From the NCBI GenBank assembly GCA_028274465.1, contig CM051457.1, forward strand, positions 103,539,982 to 103,603,981: DNA of 64,000 bases, given 5' to 3'. A program made the position numbers and the translations under genes. The stretch is from Plantago ovata (Eukaryota > Streptophyta > Magnoliopsida > Lamiales > Plantaginaceae). The notes beneath the pieces are model-generated. The model was not told where the DNA came from, ran no database searches, and worked only from the letters and a program-made list of their open reading frames with translations. Positions 31,346 to 43,010 of this stretch are shown piece after piece (positions within the stretch are counted from its first letter, which is position 1; every line of letters begins with the position of its first letter).

Positions 31346-32920
31346 CAGATTTTCCTCGTTTTTTCCATTCTTCTCACCTTTGCGCACCCGTTTTCACATG
31401 TTTCTTAAGTCCTTTCAGGTACTACTCATATATAGGAGATTGGACACGAACCTTTATCTCAGGGAAGTGTACTTTCAATCCAATTTTTCCTTTTCATTCA
31501 ACTTTTCTTTGCTCAAGGACGAGCAAAAGTTTAGGTTTGGGGAGGGGGTATTGGATTTTCAGTACTATATGCTTGTGTGGTCCGTACATGTCTGATTTTA
31601 CTCAAGTTCATGTGATTTGTCGTGTTTTTTCAAATTTTTGCATGCATATCATCCATAGATTAGTTGTTGCACGTTGTTGTGTGTGGAGTTTATTGCCAAG
31701 TCTTTTGAACTTTTTTATTGACTAGACTAAGTGTTTATGACCATTGATCATATGTTGCATCACTTTGCATGTAGTTTGAGGCTTGTCTCGCTTGGTTTGT
31801 CACATTCGCATGTGCACTAGTTAAGCTTAGTAGTCTCGACATCACCTTCAGTGGTGTTTCTTCTGCTGCGGTTCACGATGGCCTTATAAAATGGTGCATG
31901 TTAGAGACTATGGTTGTAAACCGTGTAATTATGTATGTAAGAGGCGACAAGTTCTTCACCTCGATTAGAGATTGCCAAATGCCTAGGAAGGAGGTAGTGT
32001 GAGGTGTGCGATTCCTTGTATTAAACCTATTCTATCGAATAGGTTTGGGGAGGGGGTTGCTTCGTTGATCTTGTCTTTCGTCTTTGAGTCGTTGTAAAGT
32101 TTCCCTTTTTCTTTTTTTCTTTTTGTTTTGTGTCCCAACCTATTCTTTCGAATAGGTTTGGGGAGGTGTCTTTGACACTTAGTACTGCTGCTTGTCCCTA
32201 TATAAATAAAAAAAAGAGAAAGAGAAAAAGAAAAGAAGAAAAAAAAAGAGAAAAGAAAAAGACAAAATAAAAAAAGGAAGAGGAAAGAAAATAAAGAATA
32301 AGACCCAAAAGCAAAAGAAGGGTTGTTGCAAGCCAAAAGCAGTCTCGTAGTGTCAAGTGTCATGTAAATATTTTGTCCTTGTGAAGTATCGAGTTGTAAA
32401 TTCTATCTTTCGTTTCGTGTCGCCTTTGTCCAAGGCCTGTTCTTGACCACCCTCGTCTTGCTATTCAAGAAGTGGTTGAAAGAGACTCATTCTTGAGAAT
32501 CTGGGTAGAATAGGGGAGTGTTATCTTTCTAAGGGAACCCTCCTTCGTTTGATGAGAGCCAGTATTGGTTCGCCCTCTCTTGAGGAAAAGTCTCGCTTGG
32601 TGAACAGTAGTAAGCCCTCGGTTTCATAGGCACGGGGCCATTGTAGTATGATAACATGCATCATTGTGTCGTCACTGACCAGGTCCAGGTAGAAGATGTT
32701 ACGAGAGACTCCTTTGTTTAACCAAGTGCACATGAGAATGTGTATATTCGCAATCGAGGCATTCTTCAACCTACTTGCATGTCATGCTCATTTGGTTTTG
32801 TTCATAAGCATTTGGTAGATTCAATAGATTAGTTCACTTTACTTGGCATGAGACTCCTTTTGTGTTGCATTTAGGATAGTTTGTTGCTTGAGGACAAGCA
32901 AAGGTTTGGTTTGGGGAGTT
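31346..32920 (+). other. A1 3' noncoding tail with hairpin/polypurine motifs and A-rich tract
   Basis: GGTTTGGGGAGGGGG lies at about 31535-31549. The stem-loop AACCTATTC..GAATAGGTT plus TGGGGAGG is at 32024-32055 and 32137-32166. An A/G-rich tract lies at 32200-32310, and the terminal polypurine tract GGTTTGGGGAG lies immediately before the 3' LTR. There is no coding signal. Confidence 0.8.
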
Positions 32921-34322
32921 TGATGAACGTATTTTTGACGCGTTCATCTTGTCTTTTTTACCTTCTTTTGCTATCTTTTAGCCTTGTTTTTCGGTTAGTT
33001 TTGTAGAATAGTGTCACGTTTTGTGTTTTCTGCATTTTCAGGCACTTAGGTACGAAACAGCGTTTTTGGAGCTAAGAACGAGCCTTTTTGATGGAAAAGA
33101 TGGCCCCGTTGAAGTTCCCCAATCTCCGTGGCTTGTTCGTAAGTGTTTGAGCATCAATAAGCATCGAGAAGGATGAGTCCAAGGCACCCGAGGGCCGTGC
33201 GAGGGCAAAAAGATTGAGTTTGAAAACAAAAATCTGCCCAGGAGCCAAGCTAAGCGCCTGGAATACCGAAGCGCTCCGCTTCATTTTCCAGGAGCTTTGG
33301 CACAGAAGCCAAGCGAAGCGCTTGGAGGGCCAAAGCGCTTCGCTTGCCAAGCGCTCCGCTTGGCCTCTCCAAGCGGTCCGCTTGGCAGCGGTTACGTTTT
33401 CGGATTTTCTTTCTTAGATCTGATCTTCAGTCATTTTTGAATATCTTTGGAACTGTAGCTTCGTTTTGGAGAGCTCCTAAGCCCCAAAACTCAGAGAAAA
33501 CTCAGATTACATTGTATTTTAGCTTGGGATTCAAGATTTTGATTGGAATTCATCCTTTGTAATCATCTACGGAGAGGTTTTCTTTGATTTCCACCGATTA
33601 GTGACAACTTTGGTGGTAACTTGTATCACTCTCTTGTCTTGTAGTTTGATATGATGTACTCTGATTATTATTCATATGAATTGATGTCTATGTTGATGAA
33701 TATGAGTAGCTAAATCTTTTGTGTTGGTGGTAGAATGTAGAATATGCATGCTATGGGTTATGTTTATGCTTACATGAGATTGTGATTCAATCTTGCTGCA
33801 AATTCCTTCATATGATTCTTAGTTGCCTATAAAATATATTCGAATTGAGTATAGTGACAAACTCTTGGTCAATGAAAGCTATAGGATTGTATGTTAGAGA
33901 TTTGCAGCATGCTAGATAAATGGTGTTAGTGACAAGCACCCCTAAAGTATTGATAGTGGTCTTTTATGATGTGTGTCTTGAAAGTTACCTAGACGAGTTG
34001 CTTAGCAGACTTGATCGAAGGTTTTACGCACTGAACTTGTGAGCATATTCGTAACCCATGCATGTGTATTTGATTTCTACCACCAACCGTTTTCCAAACT
34101 TGATTACATCAATCTGATTTCTCGTTGCTTTGTTCCAAGGGAACAATTCTACAAATAATTGAACTCATTGACTGAAATTACTAGCAAAAACCTCAAGCAA
34201 AGCCACGTTAGGTCCCGAGAGAACGACACTCGTGGACAACTTGCCATTGCACTCTAGTTTGTGTAGTGATAAGTGTTCTTAGGCTTTTAAACAAATTTGA
34301 TTGGTGAAAAACGACATCATCA
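32921..34322 (+). repeat. 3' LTR of A1
   Basis: Pairs with 24717-26118, the same length of 1402 bp, and ends CATCATCA before the ATACT duplication. Confidence 0.95.
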
Positions 34323-34328
34323 ATACTC

Positions 34329-35605
34329 ATGAGAATCAATGCATCATCCCTATGGTCATCAAAGCCAAACGTCTTGTCCATTGACACTAAACCAAGTTGG
34401 ATGCAGGAGATCGCTACCTATCTTACGCACGGTAGCCTTCCTCGTGATAAAGCCAAAGCACGAAGAGTCAAAGGAAAAGCGGGACGCTACATCATGCAAG
34501 GAGATCACTTGTACAAGAGATCCTTCGAGGGAGTCTACTTGAGATGCGTCGCTGAACAAGAAGTGCAAAACGTTTTTGTAGAAATGCACCGAGGAAGTTG
34601 CGGGGACCATGCCGGAGGAAGAACCCTCGCATAAAAAGTCATCCGCCAAGGATATTACTGGCCAACTGTTCGTGAAGACGCTGCCCAATTTGTGAGTAAG
34701 TGCGAGGAGTGTCAATTGCACGCCAATCTAATCAATGTCCCGGCGAAGCCCCTCATGCCCATTTCCATCACTTTCCCTTTCGACATATGGGGCATCGACA
34801 TAGTCGGTCCTTTCTCGAGACAACGGGTCAAAAGAAATTCATCATTTTCGCGGTCGAATACTTTAGCAAGTGGGCAGAGGTTGAGGCAGTGTCTACTATC
34901 ACCGAACAAAGAGTGATGAACTTTGTATGGAGAAACATCGTGTGTCGATTCGGCTTACCAAGAGTCCTCATCTCAGATAATGGCTCTCAATTCTGTGGCC
35001 ATAGGTTCAACGAATGGTGCAAGGAAATGAAGATTGAGAGGAGGTACACCTCAGTAGGACATCCTCAATCTAATGGGCAGACCGAAGCAGTCAACAATTT
35101 GCAAAAGAAATTTGCTACCAATAAGGATTGGGTCGATGAGCTTGACGGAGTGGTATGGGCATACCGCACAACTTCAAAAACAGCTACAAGAGAGACTCCC
35201 TTCTCTCTAGTTTATGATTCCGAAGTGGTCATACCGGCAGAAGTGGCTGTAGAAACCCTCAGGATCCAAGGGTATCAACCCGAGGACAATCATACCGAGA
35301 GGCTCTTCGACCTAGAGACGCTAAGTGAAGCGAGAACCACTGCGTTGGCCAACATCCTGAGCTACGAAGCGTTAATCGCGAAGACCTACAACAAACGTGT
35401 GAATGAGAGAGACTTCCAAGTAGGAGACTTAGTACTCCGAAGAGCGGACATCTTGGGAAAAGTAGGGAAGATGCAACCCAACTGTGAAGGCCCCTACAAG
35501 ATAGTTGAAGCAAGGTCCAATGGAAGCTACCGTCTCCAAGACATGGAGGGAAGAGTGTTGAAGAACCCGTGGAATACCTCCAACCTCCAGAGGTTCTACG
35601 CCTAA
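34329..35605 (+). pseudogene. C integrase region
   Basis: Continues the pol of element C after A1. The HHCC zinc-binding part is readable (MHRGSCGDHAGG, later CEECQ), with a stop at 34632-34634. The catalytic core has WGIDIVGPF, LISDNGSQF and SNGQTEAVN, carrying the D, D and E residues. A frameshift lies between 34815 and 34840. The C-terminal part has the conserved DLVLRRADI and GPYKIVEA segments and ends with a TAA at 35605. The enzyme would insert the cDNA. This copy is split by A1, one stop and one frameshift. Confidence 0.87.
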
Positions 35606-36446
35606 GTTGTTTGAATAACAAGTTTTTTTGAAGAGCTCCTGTGAAAGGCCCGCAACTCTCAGATCGAGAGGGATTCCTCACAAGCTTGTGTGAGAGGTAC
35701 CCTCGTTTTTTATGGTTTAAGTTGCTAGGCAGTATGGAAAAGTTTCAAAGAAAGTTGTAAGAAAGTTGGTCGTGAAGCCCCCCATTGTAATTGAATTTCC
35801 GAAAAATCAATGCAATGCATATCTTTCAACAAAAAAGTGTTCAAGCAAAGAGCTGTTATCGAACCGAAACTCCCTGATTTCCTATCTTTTAAGAAATCTC
35901 ACAGAGATACTTTTCAAAGAAGTTGGAACGAGGAAGGATAAGAAAGCGAGCAGGAGGAACTCAACACTTAGAATTTTTTAAGAAATTCACTCAAGTAATT
36001 AGTTGAGGTTTCGAAGGAGATCGCTCCATATCAAGAAGTAGAATCTCGACAAGTAGATCGATTACTTTGACGGCCGAGGAGCACAACTCAAAGTAATAGT
36101 GTTAACACAAGTTTGCATCATAAGGAGGCGCGAGAAGCTTACCTCTTCGATTCTAACTTATACGGGTTTAACTATAAAGTTATACGTCATAACGGAAAAA
36201 GAGTTAGTAAAAAACACAAGTATGAGAAGTACAGAACGAAGATCAACAACCAGCAAACATGGCATTAAGGAAAAATCGAGGAGATACATAATGTGATAAA
36301 TCATGTTACAAAGATAGGTGGTGTTCGAACATATGCCACAAAGGGCCGAATACAAAGCATAAAGACAAGGGAAAAATTGTTCAAGCTTTTATCTAAGGAA
36401 ATACAACATTTTTACCAAGCATACTTGGCCTTCAAAAGTCTTCGCT
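35606..36446. other. C spacer between converging pol and antisense gene
   Basis: About 840 bp without a recognisable frame, between the pol stop on the plus strand and the antisense-gene stop on the minus strand. Both transcription units point into it, so it probably contains 3' ends for both. Confidence 0.5.
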
Positions 36447-36585
36447 TCAGCGAGTGCGGCTACCAGATAGATCAGTGATAGGAGTTGTTGCACTGGTCAC
36501 TCCTCGCGCCGGGCTAAGAAGCTCCTGGATCTCGATCGGGTCTCGCTCCTTCTCCTGAGATTCCCTTATGGCCTTCTCGTATAGC
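36447..36585 (-). pseudogene. Antisense gene of C, last part of exon 3
   Basis: On the minus strand the frame continues from 37906 once the solo LTR and one ATAGC copy are ignored: PELVL followed by YEKAIRESQEKERD, then QELLSPARGV and the stop TGA at 36449-36447. It is hydrophilic, probably helical, with no catalytic motif. Confidence 0.7.
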
Positions 36586-37900
36586 TGATGAATGTGTATT
36601 TTACACTTTCATTTGAGTCTTTTTCACCTATTTTAGCTATCCTCTATGTTAATTTAGCTATATTTTAGTGCATTTTATTAGAATAGTGTCACGTTTCCCT
36701 TTAGATTTTATTTTACAGGTTTTGGTTGAAAAACGAGGATTTCCGGGCAATTATATTGAAGTTGACAAGGAATTGGTGTTCCAGAAGCCTATTTGGAGTA
36801 CCTGAAGGTTTCCGGATAGGATTTGGAGTCTAGGGGTCGAATCTGGAGGTTAGAAGGCCACTAGAAGTCAGAAACCGAGTTCGAAAAGGGGAAGGAATCC
36901 AAAAACGCGTCGAAAATGCAGAATTCCGCGAAAATTACTCCCGGGCGAACCGTCCGAGACGTGGGGCGAATCGCCGCACACCGGGCGAACCGCCCGGTGT
37001 GTGGGGCGAATCGCCCCACACTTTTTCGTAGCCTATATATAGTTGCTCAGTTTTTCTCCGAAATTCATACTTTTCCAGACCTATTCTATCACCTTTCTCT
37101 GTAGTTTTCGGTAGGAACTTCCCAGAGCCTGTTCTGGGGGTTCGTAGCTTAGGAGAAACTTTTTCATAGCAGTTTGGAGCTTGTAGGATCGCAATTCTTC
37201 GGAGATTGACAACCTTCAGTAACATTGTATCTTACAGTTTATTCTACTTATTTTTATATATCTTTCAACATGTTTTCTTCTATGATTTCTGTTGATTGCA
37301 TGCCTATTATGAGTAGCTAAACTTATCGTTGGTGGTAGTATGTGAATTCTTAGCGAAGGGAAGATAATCATGCTAATGGCTATATCGCGCATTATACTCC
37401 GTGTTATTGCTTTATTTCGTTGATCAGGCTCAGCCTAAATTCTCGTATGTTGTATTAATTATTATGCACAATTGGACCCTCGTCGACCTATGCGCATCTA
37501 TATCTTCGTAGTGTTGAATAATTACGGAATGCAATAGGACAATAGTGATTGACTTGTCAGTATCTTTATCTTCGTAGTGCTTAATAATTGCAACAGGACA
37601 TTCGATTGATCAAAGAGCTCCATGCAAGACCGAGGAATTTACGCCTGATTATTGACCCTTTATGCTTTGAAGGATCATACTATCACCAATCTCCATTATC
37701 TGTTAGAAAAACCTTTGCTATGCCGTCTGCTGTTTTTATATTCTAAATTAGATTTGATAAAGCTAGTTATAGTCCTTAGAGAACGACACTCGAGGTCATT
37801 CTACTGCTACACTACGGTTTTCGTTGTAGTTGTGAATTGCCTTTGGCTAAATTAACAAATTTATTTGTTGAATCGGGACCCGACAAATCCTCGTTCATCA
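36586..37900 (+). repeat. Solo LTR of B type, target duplication ATAGC
   Basis: A 1315-bp LTR starting TGATGAATGTG and ending CGTTCATCA, flanked by ATAGC at 36581-36585 and 37901-37905. The inverted-repeat array at about 36940-37021 has four units. A TATA box (TATATATAG, 37034-37042) follows directly. It is inserted in the last exon of the antisense gene of C. Confidence 0.95.
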
Positions 37901-37905
37901 ATAGC

Positions 37906-38606
37906 ACAAGCTCGGGCTCGACAAAGTCTTGAGGCCGACCAAGAAATGGGTCGTTCACCTTTATCCATGCAGCATTATAGAGAGCCGCCTTCTCAAAAGG
38001 ATAAAGGATCCCGGTCCTCAAGCACTCGGGGATCCAAGAGGGGAGATAAGCCGGCTTGATTGGATAAGGAACTTTCGGATCGGTCACAAGCTCCCCGAAC
38101 TCGCATGCCTCGTGCATCTCATCGGTAATCTCTTCATCAGTATAGCGGGACAGATCCTCGCACCTCCCAGCATGCATATCCTAGCGAGCATCCGGATCGA
38201 AGTCTTGAGGAAGCATGTTCACTCGCTTAAGTTGGCCGATACAAGAGAAGCCCTCCTCGCGCGATGCATCCCTCACATCTTGCTGAGCCATTTAATAAGT
38301 GTTGGAGGCCATGAAGGCAGTCTCCAAACAGCTGCCTTTGAGGAAGGAGAGGACGCTATTCTTGAATTTCTCTATGCAGATCGACAAGGTGGCATAAGCC
38401 CCCTTGTATCCCTTAGTCCTCGCCCTCTCCTTGGCGAGCTCCTTCTCAAGGTAGTCGACCTTAGCATAAAGCTTGCCGGTCTCAACCTCTGCGACCTTGT
38501 TTTTACTCTGCTCGGCCACCAGCTTCTTCTCAAGGTCCTCGATCACAATGCCTATATCTACGCGATCAGCAACAACTTGGCCATAAGCCTCCTTCAAATT
38601 CTCGAG
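37906..38606 (-). pseudogene. Antisense gene of C, exon 3
   Basis: The exon starts at 38606 after an acceptor-like TTTGATGTAG. The frame opens LENLKEAYGQVVADR and forms a clear heptad-rich coiled coil (VIEDLEKKL, DYLEKELAKERARTKGY). In-frame stops at 38292-38294 and near 38179-38181 show decay. The frame then continues through SRYTDEEITDEMHEA and IPECLRTGILYPFEKAAL to the solo LTR junction. The plus-strand open frame over the same stretch is its shadow. Confidence 0.72.
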
Positions 38607-38689
38607 CTACATCAAAGAAGAATTCAGAGTTTGCTAGGAGATCATTTTTATACTTGGCAACTTATTAGATAAAACAAAGTGAGCAAAGC

Positions 38690-40012
38690 TGATGAATGTG
38701 TATTTTACACTTTCATTCGAGTCTTTTTCACCTATTTGAGCTATCCTCTATGTTAATTTAGCTATATTTTAGTACATTTTAATAGAATAGTGTCACATTT
38801 CCCTTTAGATTTTATTTTACAGGTTTTGGTTGAAATTCGAAGATTTCTGAGCAATTATATTGAAGTTGACAAGGAATTGGTGTTCAGAAGCCTATTTGGA
38901 GTATCTGAATGTTTCCGGATAGGATTTGGAGTCTAGGGGTCGAATCTGGAGGTTAGAAGGCCACTAGAAGTCAGAAACCGAGTCCGAAAAGGTGAAGAAA
39001 TCCAAAACCGCGTCGAAAACGCGGAAATTCCGCGAAAATACCGGGGGGCGAACCGCCGCACCATGGGGCGAACTGCCCCGTAGTTTTTCGGGGCCTATAT
39101 AGTGCTCAGTTTTTCTTCGAAAATCATATCTTTCCAGACCTACTTTCTCACCTCTCTCTATAGTTTTAGGTAGGAACTTCTTGGGGCCTGTCCTGGGAGT
39201 TCTGTAGCTTAGGGGATACTTTTTCATAGCAGATTGGAGCTCGTAGGACCGCAATCATCCGGAGATTGACAACCTTCGGTAACTTTGTATCTTACAGTTT
39301 TATTCTACTTATTTTATATTTTTCAATATGTTTTCTTCTATGATTTCTATTGATTGCATGCCTTTATGAGTAGCTAAACTTATCATTGGTGGTAGTATGT
39401 GAATTCTTAGCGAAGGGAAGATAATCATGCTAATGGCTATATCGCGCATTATACTCCGTGTCATTGCTTTATTTCGTTGATCAGTTGTAACCAAAATTCT
39501 CGTATGTTGTATTAATTATTATGCACAATTGGACACTTGTTGACCATCAGGCCAATTATCTTCGTAGTGTTGAGTAATTACGGAACACATTAGGACATTC
39601 TTCAGACCAATTATCTTCGTAGTGTTGAGTAATTACAAAACACATTAGGACAATCGTGATTGACTTGTCAGACCAATTATCTTCGTAGTGCTTAATATTT
39701 GCAACAGGACACTAGATTGATTCAAAGATCTCTATGCAAGACCGAGGAATTTATGCATGATTATCGACCCGTTATGTTAAGAAGGACCATACTATCACCA
39801 ATCTCCATTATCTGCTAGAAACCCCCCTATTGCTTTCTGTTTGCTGTTTTTATATTCTAAATTAGACTTGATAAAGCTAGTATAGTCCTGAGAGAACGAC
39901 ACTCGAGTCATTCTACTGCTACACTACGGTTTTCGTTGTAGTTGTGGATTGCCTTTGGCTAAATAACAAATTTATTTGACTGAACCGGGACCTGACAAAT
40001 CTCCGTTCATCA
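38690..40012 (+). repeat. 5' LTR of B1
   Basis: TGATGAATG...CGTTCATCA. The inverted-repeat array (GGGGCGAACCGCCGC and GGGGCGAACTGCCCC) lies at about 39043-39085, then TATATAG at 39096-39102. The phrase CCAATTATCTTCGTAGTG occurs three times at 39551-39690, one more than in D. Confidence 0.95.
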
Positions 40013-40015
40013 AAT

Positions 40016-40033
40016 TGGCGTCGCTGCCGGGGA
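40016..40033 (+). promoter_or_regulatory. Primer binding site of B1, two mismatches
   Basis: TGGCGTCGCTGCCGGGGA differs at two positions from the tRNA-Asp complement seen in B2, D and A1. Confidence 0.8.
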
Positions 40034-40261
40034 CTATACTCCTTTTTTTTGTTTAATTTGTTTATATTTACAGCTTTAGATTCCTAATCTATTAGTTTTA
40101 GTTTTCCTTTTTTCTCTCTCTGATACTGCTTTCCTAGTCTGTTTCTAATTCACCTTTCCTAGCTTTAGTAGTATTCGATATCTAGAAATTTTCTCGATTT
40201 TCGAAATTTCTAACAAGGCTAATTTTTAGTTTTGAGTTACTCCTGATACAGATTTCCAGGT

Positions 40262-40426
40262 ATGACGACCTTAAAAGCCCGCTTGACACCGACATTCTCG
40301 CAAGTCAGGAGGGGGTCAGCTATATACTTGGAAGAAGAGTTATCGGGGTACGAGGTAACAAGCACCATAGCAAGAAGGATATTCAAGATTCACCCTTATT
40401 CCAACGCCTGTCAAAAGTGGAAGTAA
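40262..40426 (+). pseudogene. B1 gag stub
   Basis: The first 40 or so codons of gag (MTTLKARLTPTFSQV) are followed directly by sequence that in B2 lies 1252 bp downstream. The fusion runs out of frame and stops at 40424-40426. At the corresponding points B2 has AGAAGGATA at 54564-54572 and 55816-55824, and B1 keeps one copy. The whole gag core is therefore missing. Confidence 0.85.
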
Positions 40427-41640
40427 ATGTACCTCTCTTGGAGTTAATCCAGAACATTCCAGCTTATACGAAATTCTTTCGTGAGATCAAGAACAAAAGG
40501 ATTACTTCAGGAAGGGAAGTAAATGGGGTTGAAACAGTTAACTCGCTCGCCGGATTGCCCATGAAGAAAAAGGATCCTGGCAGCTTCATCATCGACATCG
40601 CCTTAGGGAATGGACGAACTACGCAGGCAATGCTTGACTTAGGAGCTAGCATTAACTTAATGCCTTATTCGGTATACAAGGCCCTGGAACTCGGAGAATT
40701 GACACCAACTGATATGGTGGTCCAAATGGCAGACCAAAGTGTGAAGAGGCCAGTCGGGATAATAGAAGACATCCTTGTGAAGGTAGACAAATTGATAATC
40801 CCAGCTGATTTTGTAGTAATGAAGTCTGCAGACGAGGGAAAGAGCCATATCCGTGAGCACGTAGTACTACTTGGGAGACCATTCATGGCAACTACCAACA
40901 CATGCCTTGAACTTAAGGGCAAGAAGATAACCATGGAGGTAATGGGCGAAAAGATTGAGTTGGTAGGATGTAGCATCAGAGATAAGGAAGTTGCGGAGGA
41001 GTTAAAATTTGTCGATTGCTACGAATCCGTAATTCCCGAATTTCATCATGGCCATGGCAATCGCGAACCACTTGAGGAAGCACTAACAATGCAAGCTGAG
41101 ACGTGCTACATGACCAAAGAGGCAAGATAACTAGTCGAAATAATGGATAGCACCCCAGAAATTCCCGCAGGAGAAGAGGTACTTGAACCTTTAGATGAAG
41201 AAGAAAAAGAAAGTGGGTTTCCTGAAGAACCTAGCTTAGAATTGAAACCGCTTCCTGCGCACCTCAAGTATGTGAACTTGGGAGAAAATCATAAAAAGCC
41301 TGTGATTGTCTCCTCACATCTCTCCGACAATGAAGAAAGTAAGCTGATTGAGGTATTGAAGGAAAATTCCGCAGCTATAGGATGGGGGATCAGCGATATC
41401 AAACGAATTAGCCCTACAAGATGCGTGCACAACATCACTCTAGAACAAGATGCCAAACCTGTTAGGCAACCTCAGCGAAGGATAAATCCAGCAATGCAAG
41501 AGGTGGTAAAAAAGGAAGTGATCAAGTTGTTGGATGCTGATATGATTTACCCCATTCCAGATAGTCGATGGGTGAGCCCGGTACATGTAGTTCCTAAGAA
41601 ATAAGGAGTCACGGTGGAAGAGAATGAGAAAGGAGAATTG
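40427..41640 (+). pseudogene. B1 protease and pol linker
   Basis: A protease-like domain has LDLGASINLMPYSVY (Asp-Leu-Gly in place of the usual Asp-Thr-Gly, shared with B2), MVVQMADQSVKRPVG and VLLGRPFMATTNT. Stops at 41128-41130 and 41602-41604 interrupt a frame that is open at both places in B2. The linker contains CVHNITLEQDAKPVRQPQRR, which leads into the reverse transcriptase. As in other Athila copies, Leu in the triplet does not by itself prove loss of activity, but it is unusual. Confidence 0.82.
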
Positions 41641-43010
41641 GTACCGGGTAGGAAGACCACCGGATGGCGGATGTGCATTGACTACAGAAGATTAAATGCC
41701 GCCACTAAAAAAGACCACTTCCCTTTACCATTTATAAATGACATGCTAAACCGCCTTGCGGGGCAGAAGTTCTATTGTTTCTTGATGGTTTATCAGGTTT
41801 CTACAAGATTCCAATTGCACCGGAGGATCAGGAGAAGACGACATTCACTTGCCCATTCGGAACATTTGCCTATAGGAGGATGCCATTTGGACTATGCAAT
41901 GCTCCCGCCACTTTTCAAAGGTGCATGCTTTCTGTTTTCTCTGACATGGTAACTAAATTTGTTGAAGTTTTCATGGATGATTTTTCCCCTTTTGGTGATT
42001 CATTTGATGAATGCTTGCAAAGATTAGATCTAGTTTTGAAAAGGTGCATTGAATGCAACTTGACCTTAAGCTGGGAGAAGAGTCATTATATGGTTAGAGA
42101 AGGCATTGTTCTAGGACATGTAGTTTCTGAAAGAGGTATTGAGGTAGACAAGGCTAAGATAGAAATCATTGAAAAACTTCCCCCGCCTACTTGCGTGAAA
42201 GAATTGCAATCTTTTCTTGGCCATGTAGGTTTTCATAGGAGGTTTATTAAAGATTTTTCGAAAATTGCTAAACCTTTAAGTAGCTTGCTTGCTAAAGATG
42301 TGGTTTTCCATTTCTCTAATGAATGCCTAGTTGCTTTTAATACCCTTAAGGAAAGGCTTGTTTCTGCCCCCATTGTTGTGCCGCCTGACTGGAATCTTCC
42401 TTTCGAAATTATGTGTGATGCTTCAAATTTTGCTATGGGTGCTGTTTTATGCCAAAAAGTTGATAAGCAGTATCGTGTGATTTATTATGTTAGTAAGACT
42501 CTAGACTCCGCGCAGATTAATTATACAACAACTGAAAAGGAATTTTTAGCTGTTGTCTTTGCTTTACAAAAGTTTAGGTCTTATTTAATTGGACATCCTG
42601 TGAATGTCCATACTGATCATGCTGCTTTGAGACATTTGATAGCTAAGCAGGATTCTAAGCCTAGATTAATCCGTTGGGTCCTTTTGCTGCAAGACTTTGA
42701 CTTGACCATAGTAGATAGAGCTGGTAGGGAGAATTTAGTAGCAGATCATTTATCTAGAATACCTAATATCCCTGTTGATCCGATACCCATTAATGAAGAC
42801 CTCCCCGATGAGCATCTAATGAAGGCTAATAAGGAGCCATGGTATGCGGATATTGTAAACTATTTGGCTATGAATATTTTCCCCACTAACTTTTCAGCTT
42901 CAGACAAGAGAGCTCTTGCCAAGCAATGCAGGACTTACATATGGGATGATCCACATCTATTCAAGGAAGGAGCTGATGGGATTCTAAGGAGATGCGTGCC
43001 ACAAGAAGAG
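41641..43010 (+). pseudogene. B1 reverse transcriptase and RNase H
   Basis: Athila-type [21 protein letters not shown], then after a one-base loss near 41783 the frame continues with [20 protein letters not shown] and the catalytic [12 protein letters not shown] (FMDD in place of YXDD). RNase H follows with [31 protein letters not shown] and [10 protein letters not shown], ending [13 protein letters not shown]. The frame break at 41783 is the only lesion in this segment. The residues of both active sites are present. Confidence 0.88.

Larger units (their letters stand above)
24717..34322 (+). mobile_element. Complete non-autonomous Athila-like element A1, target duplication ATACT
   Basis: A 9606-bp element with two LTRs of equal length (1402 bp) and a perfect ATACT duplication at 24712-24716 and 34323-34327. 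It lies between the RNase H and integrase regions of element C. Internally it has a tRNA-Asp primer site, a long gag, a protease, a stem-loop, an array of AAGCGG inverted repeats, an additional ORF of 440 codons, a second array and a noncoding tail ending in a polypurine tract. There is no reverse transcriptase, RNase H or integrase. Few LTR differences indicate a fairly recent insertion. Confidence 0.95.

Noticed and set aside
37929-38672. 247-codon plus-strand ORF
   Set aside because: It is the shadow of the antisense coiled-coil exon of C. The minus strand shows heptads and domain order, while the plus frame has no recognisable domain.
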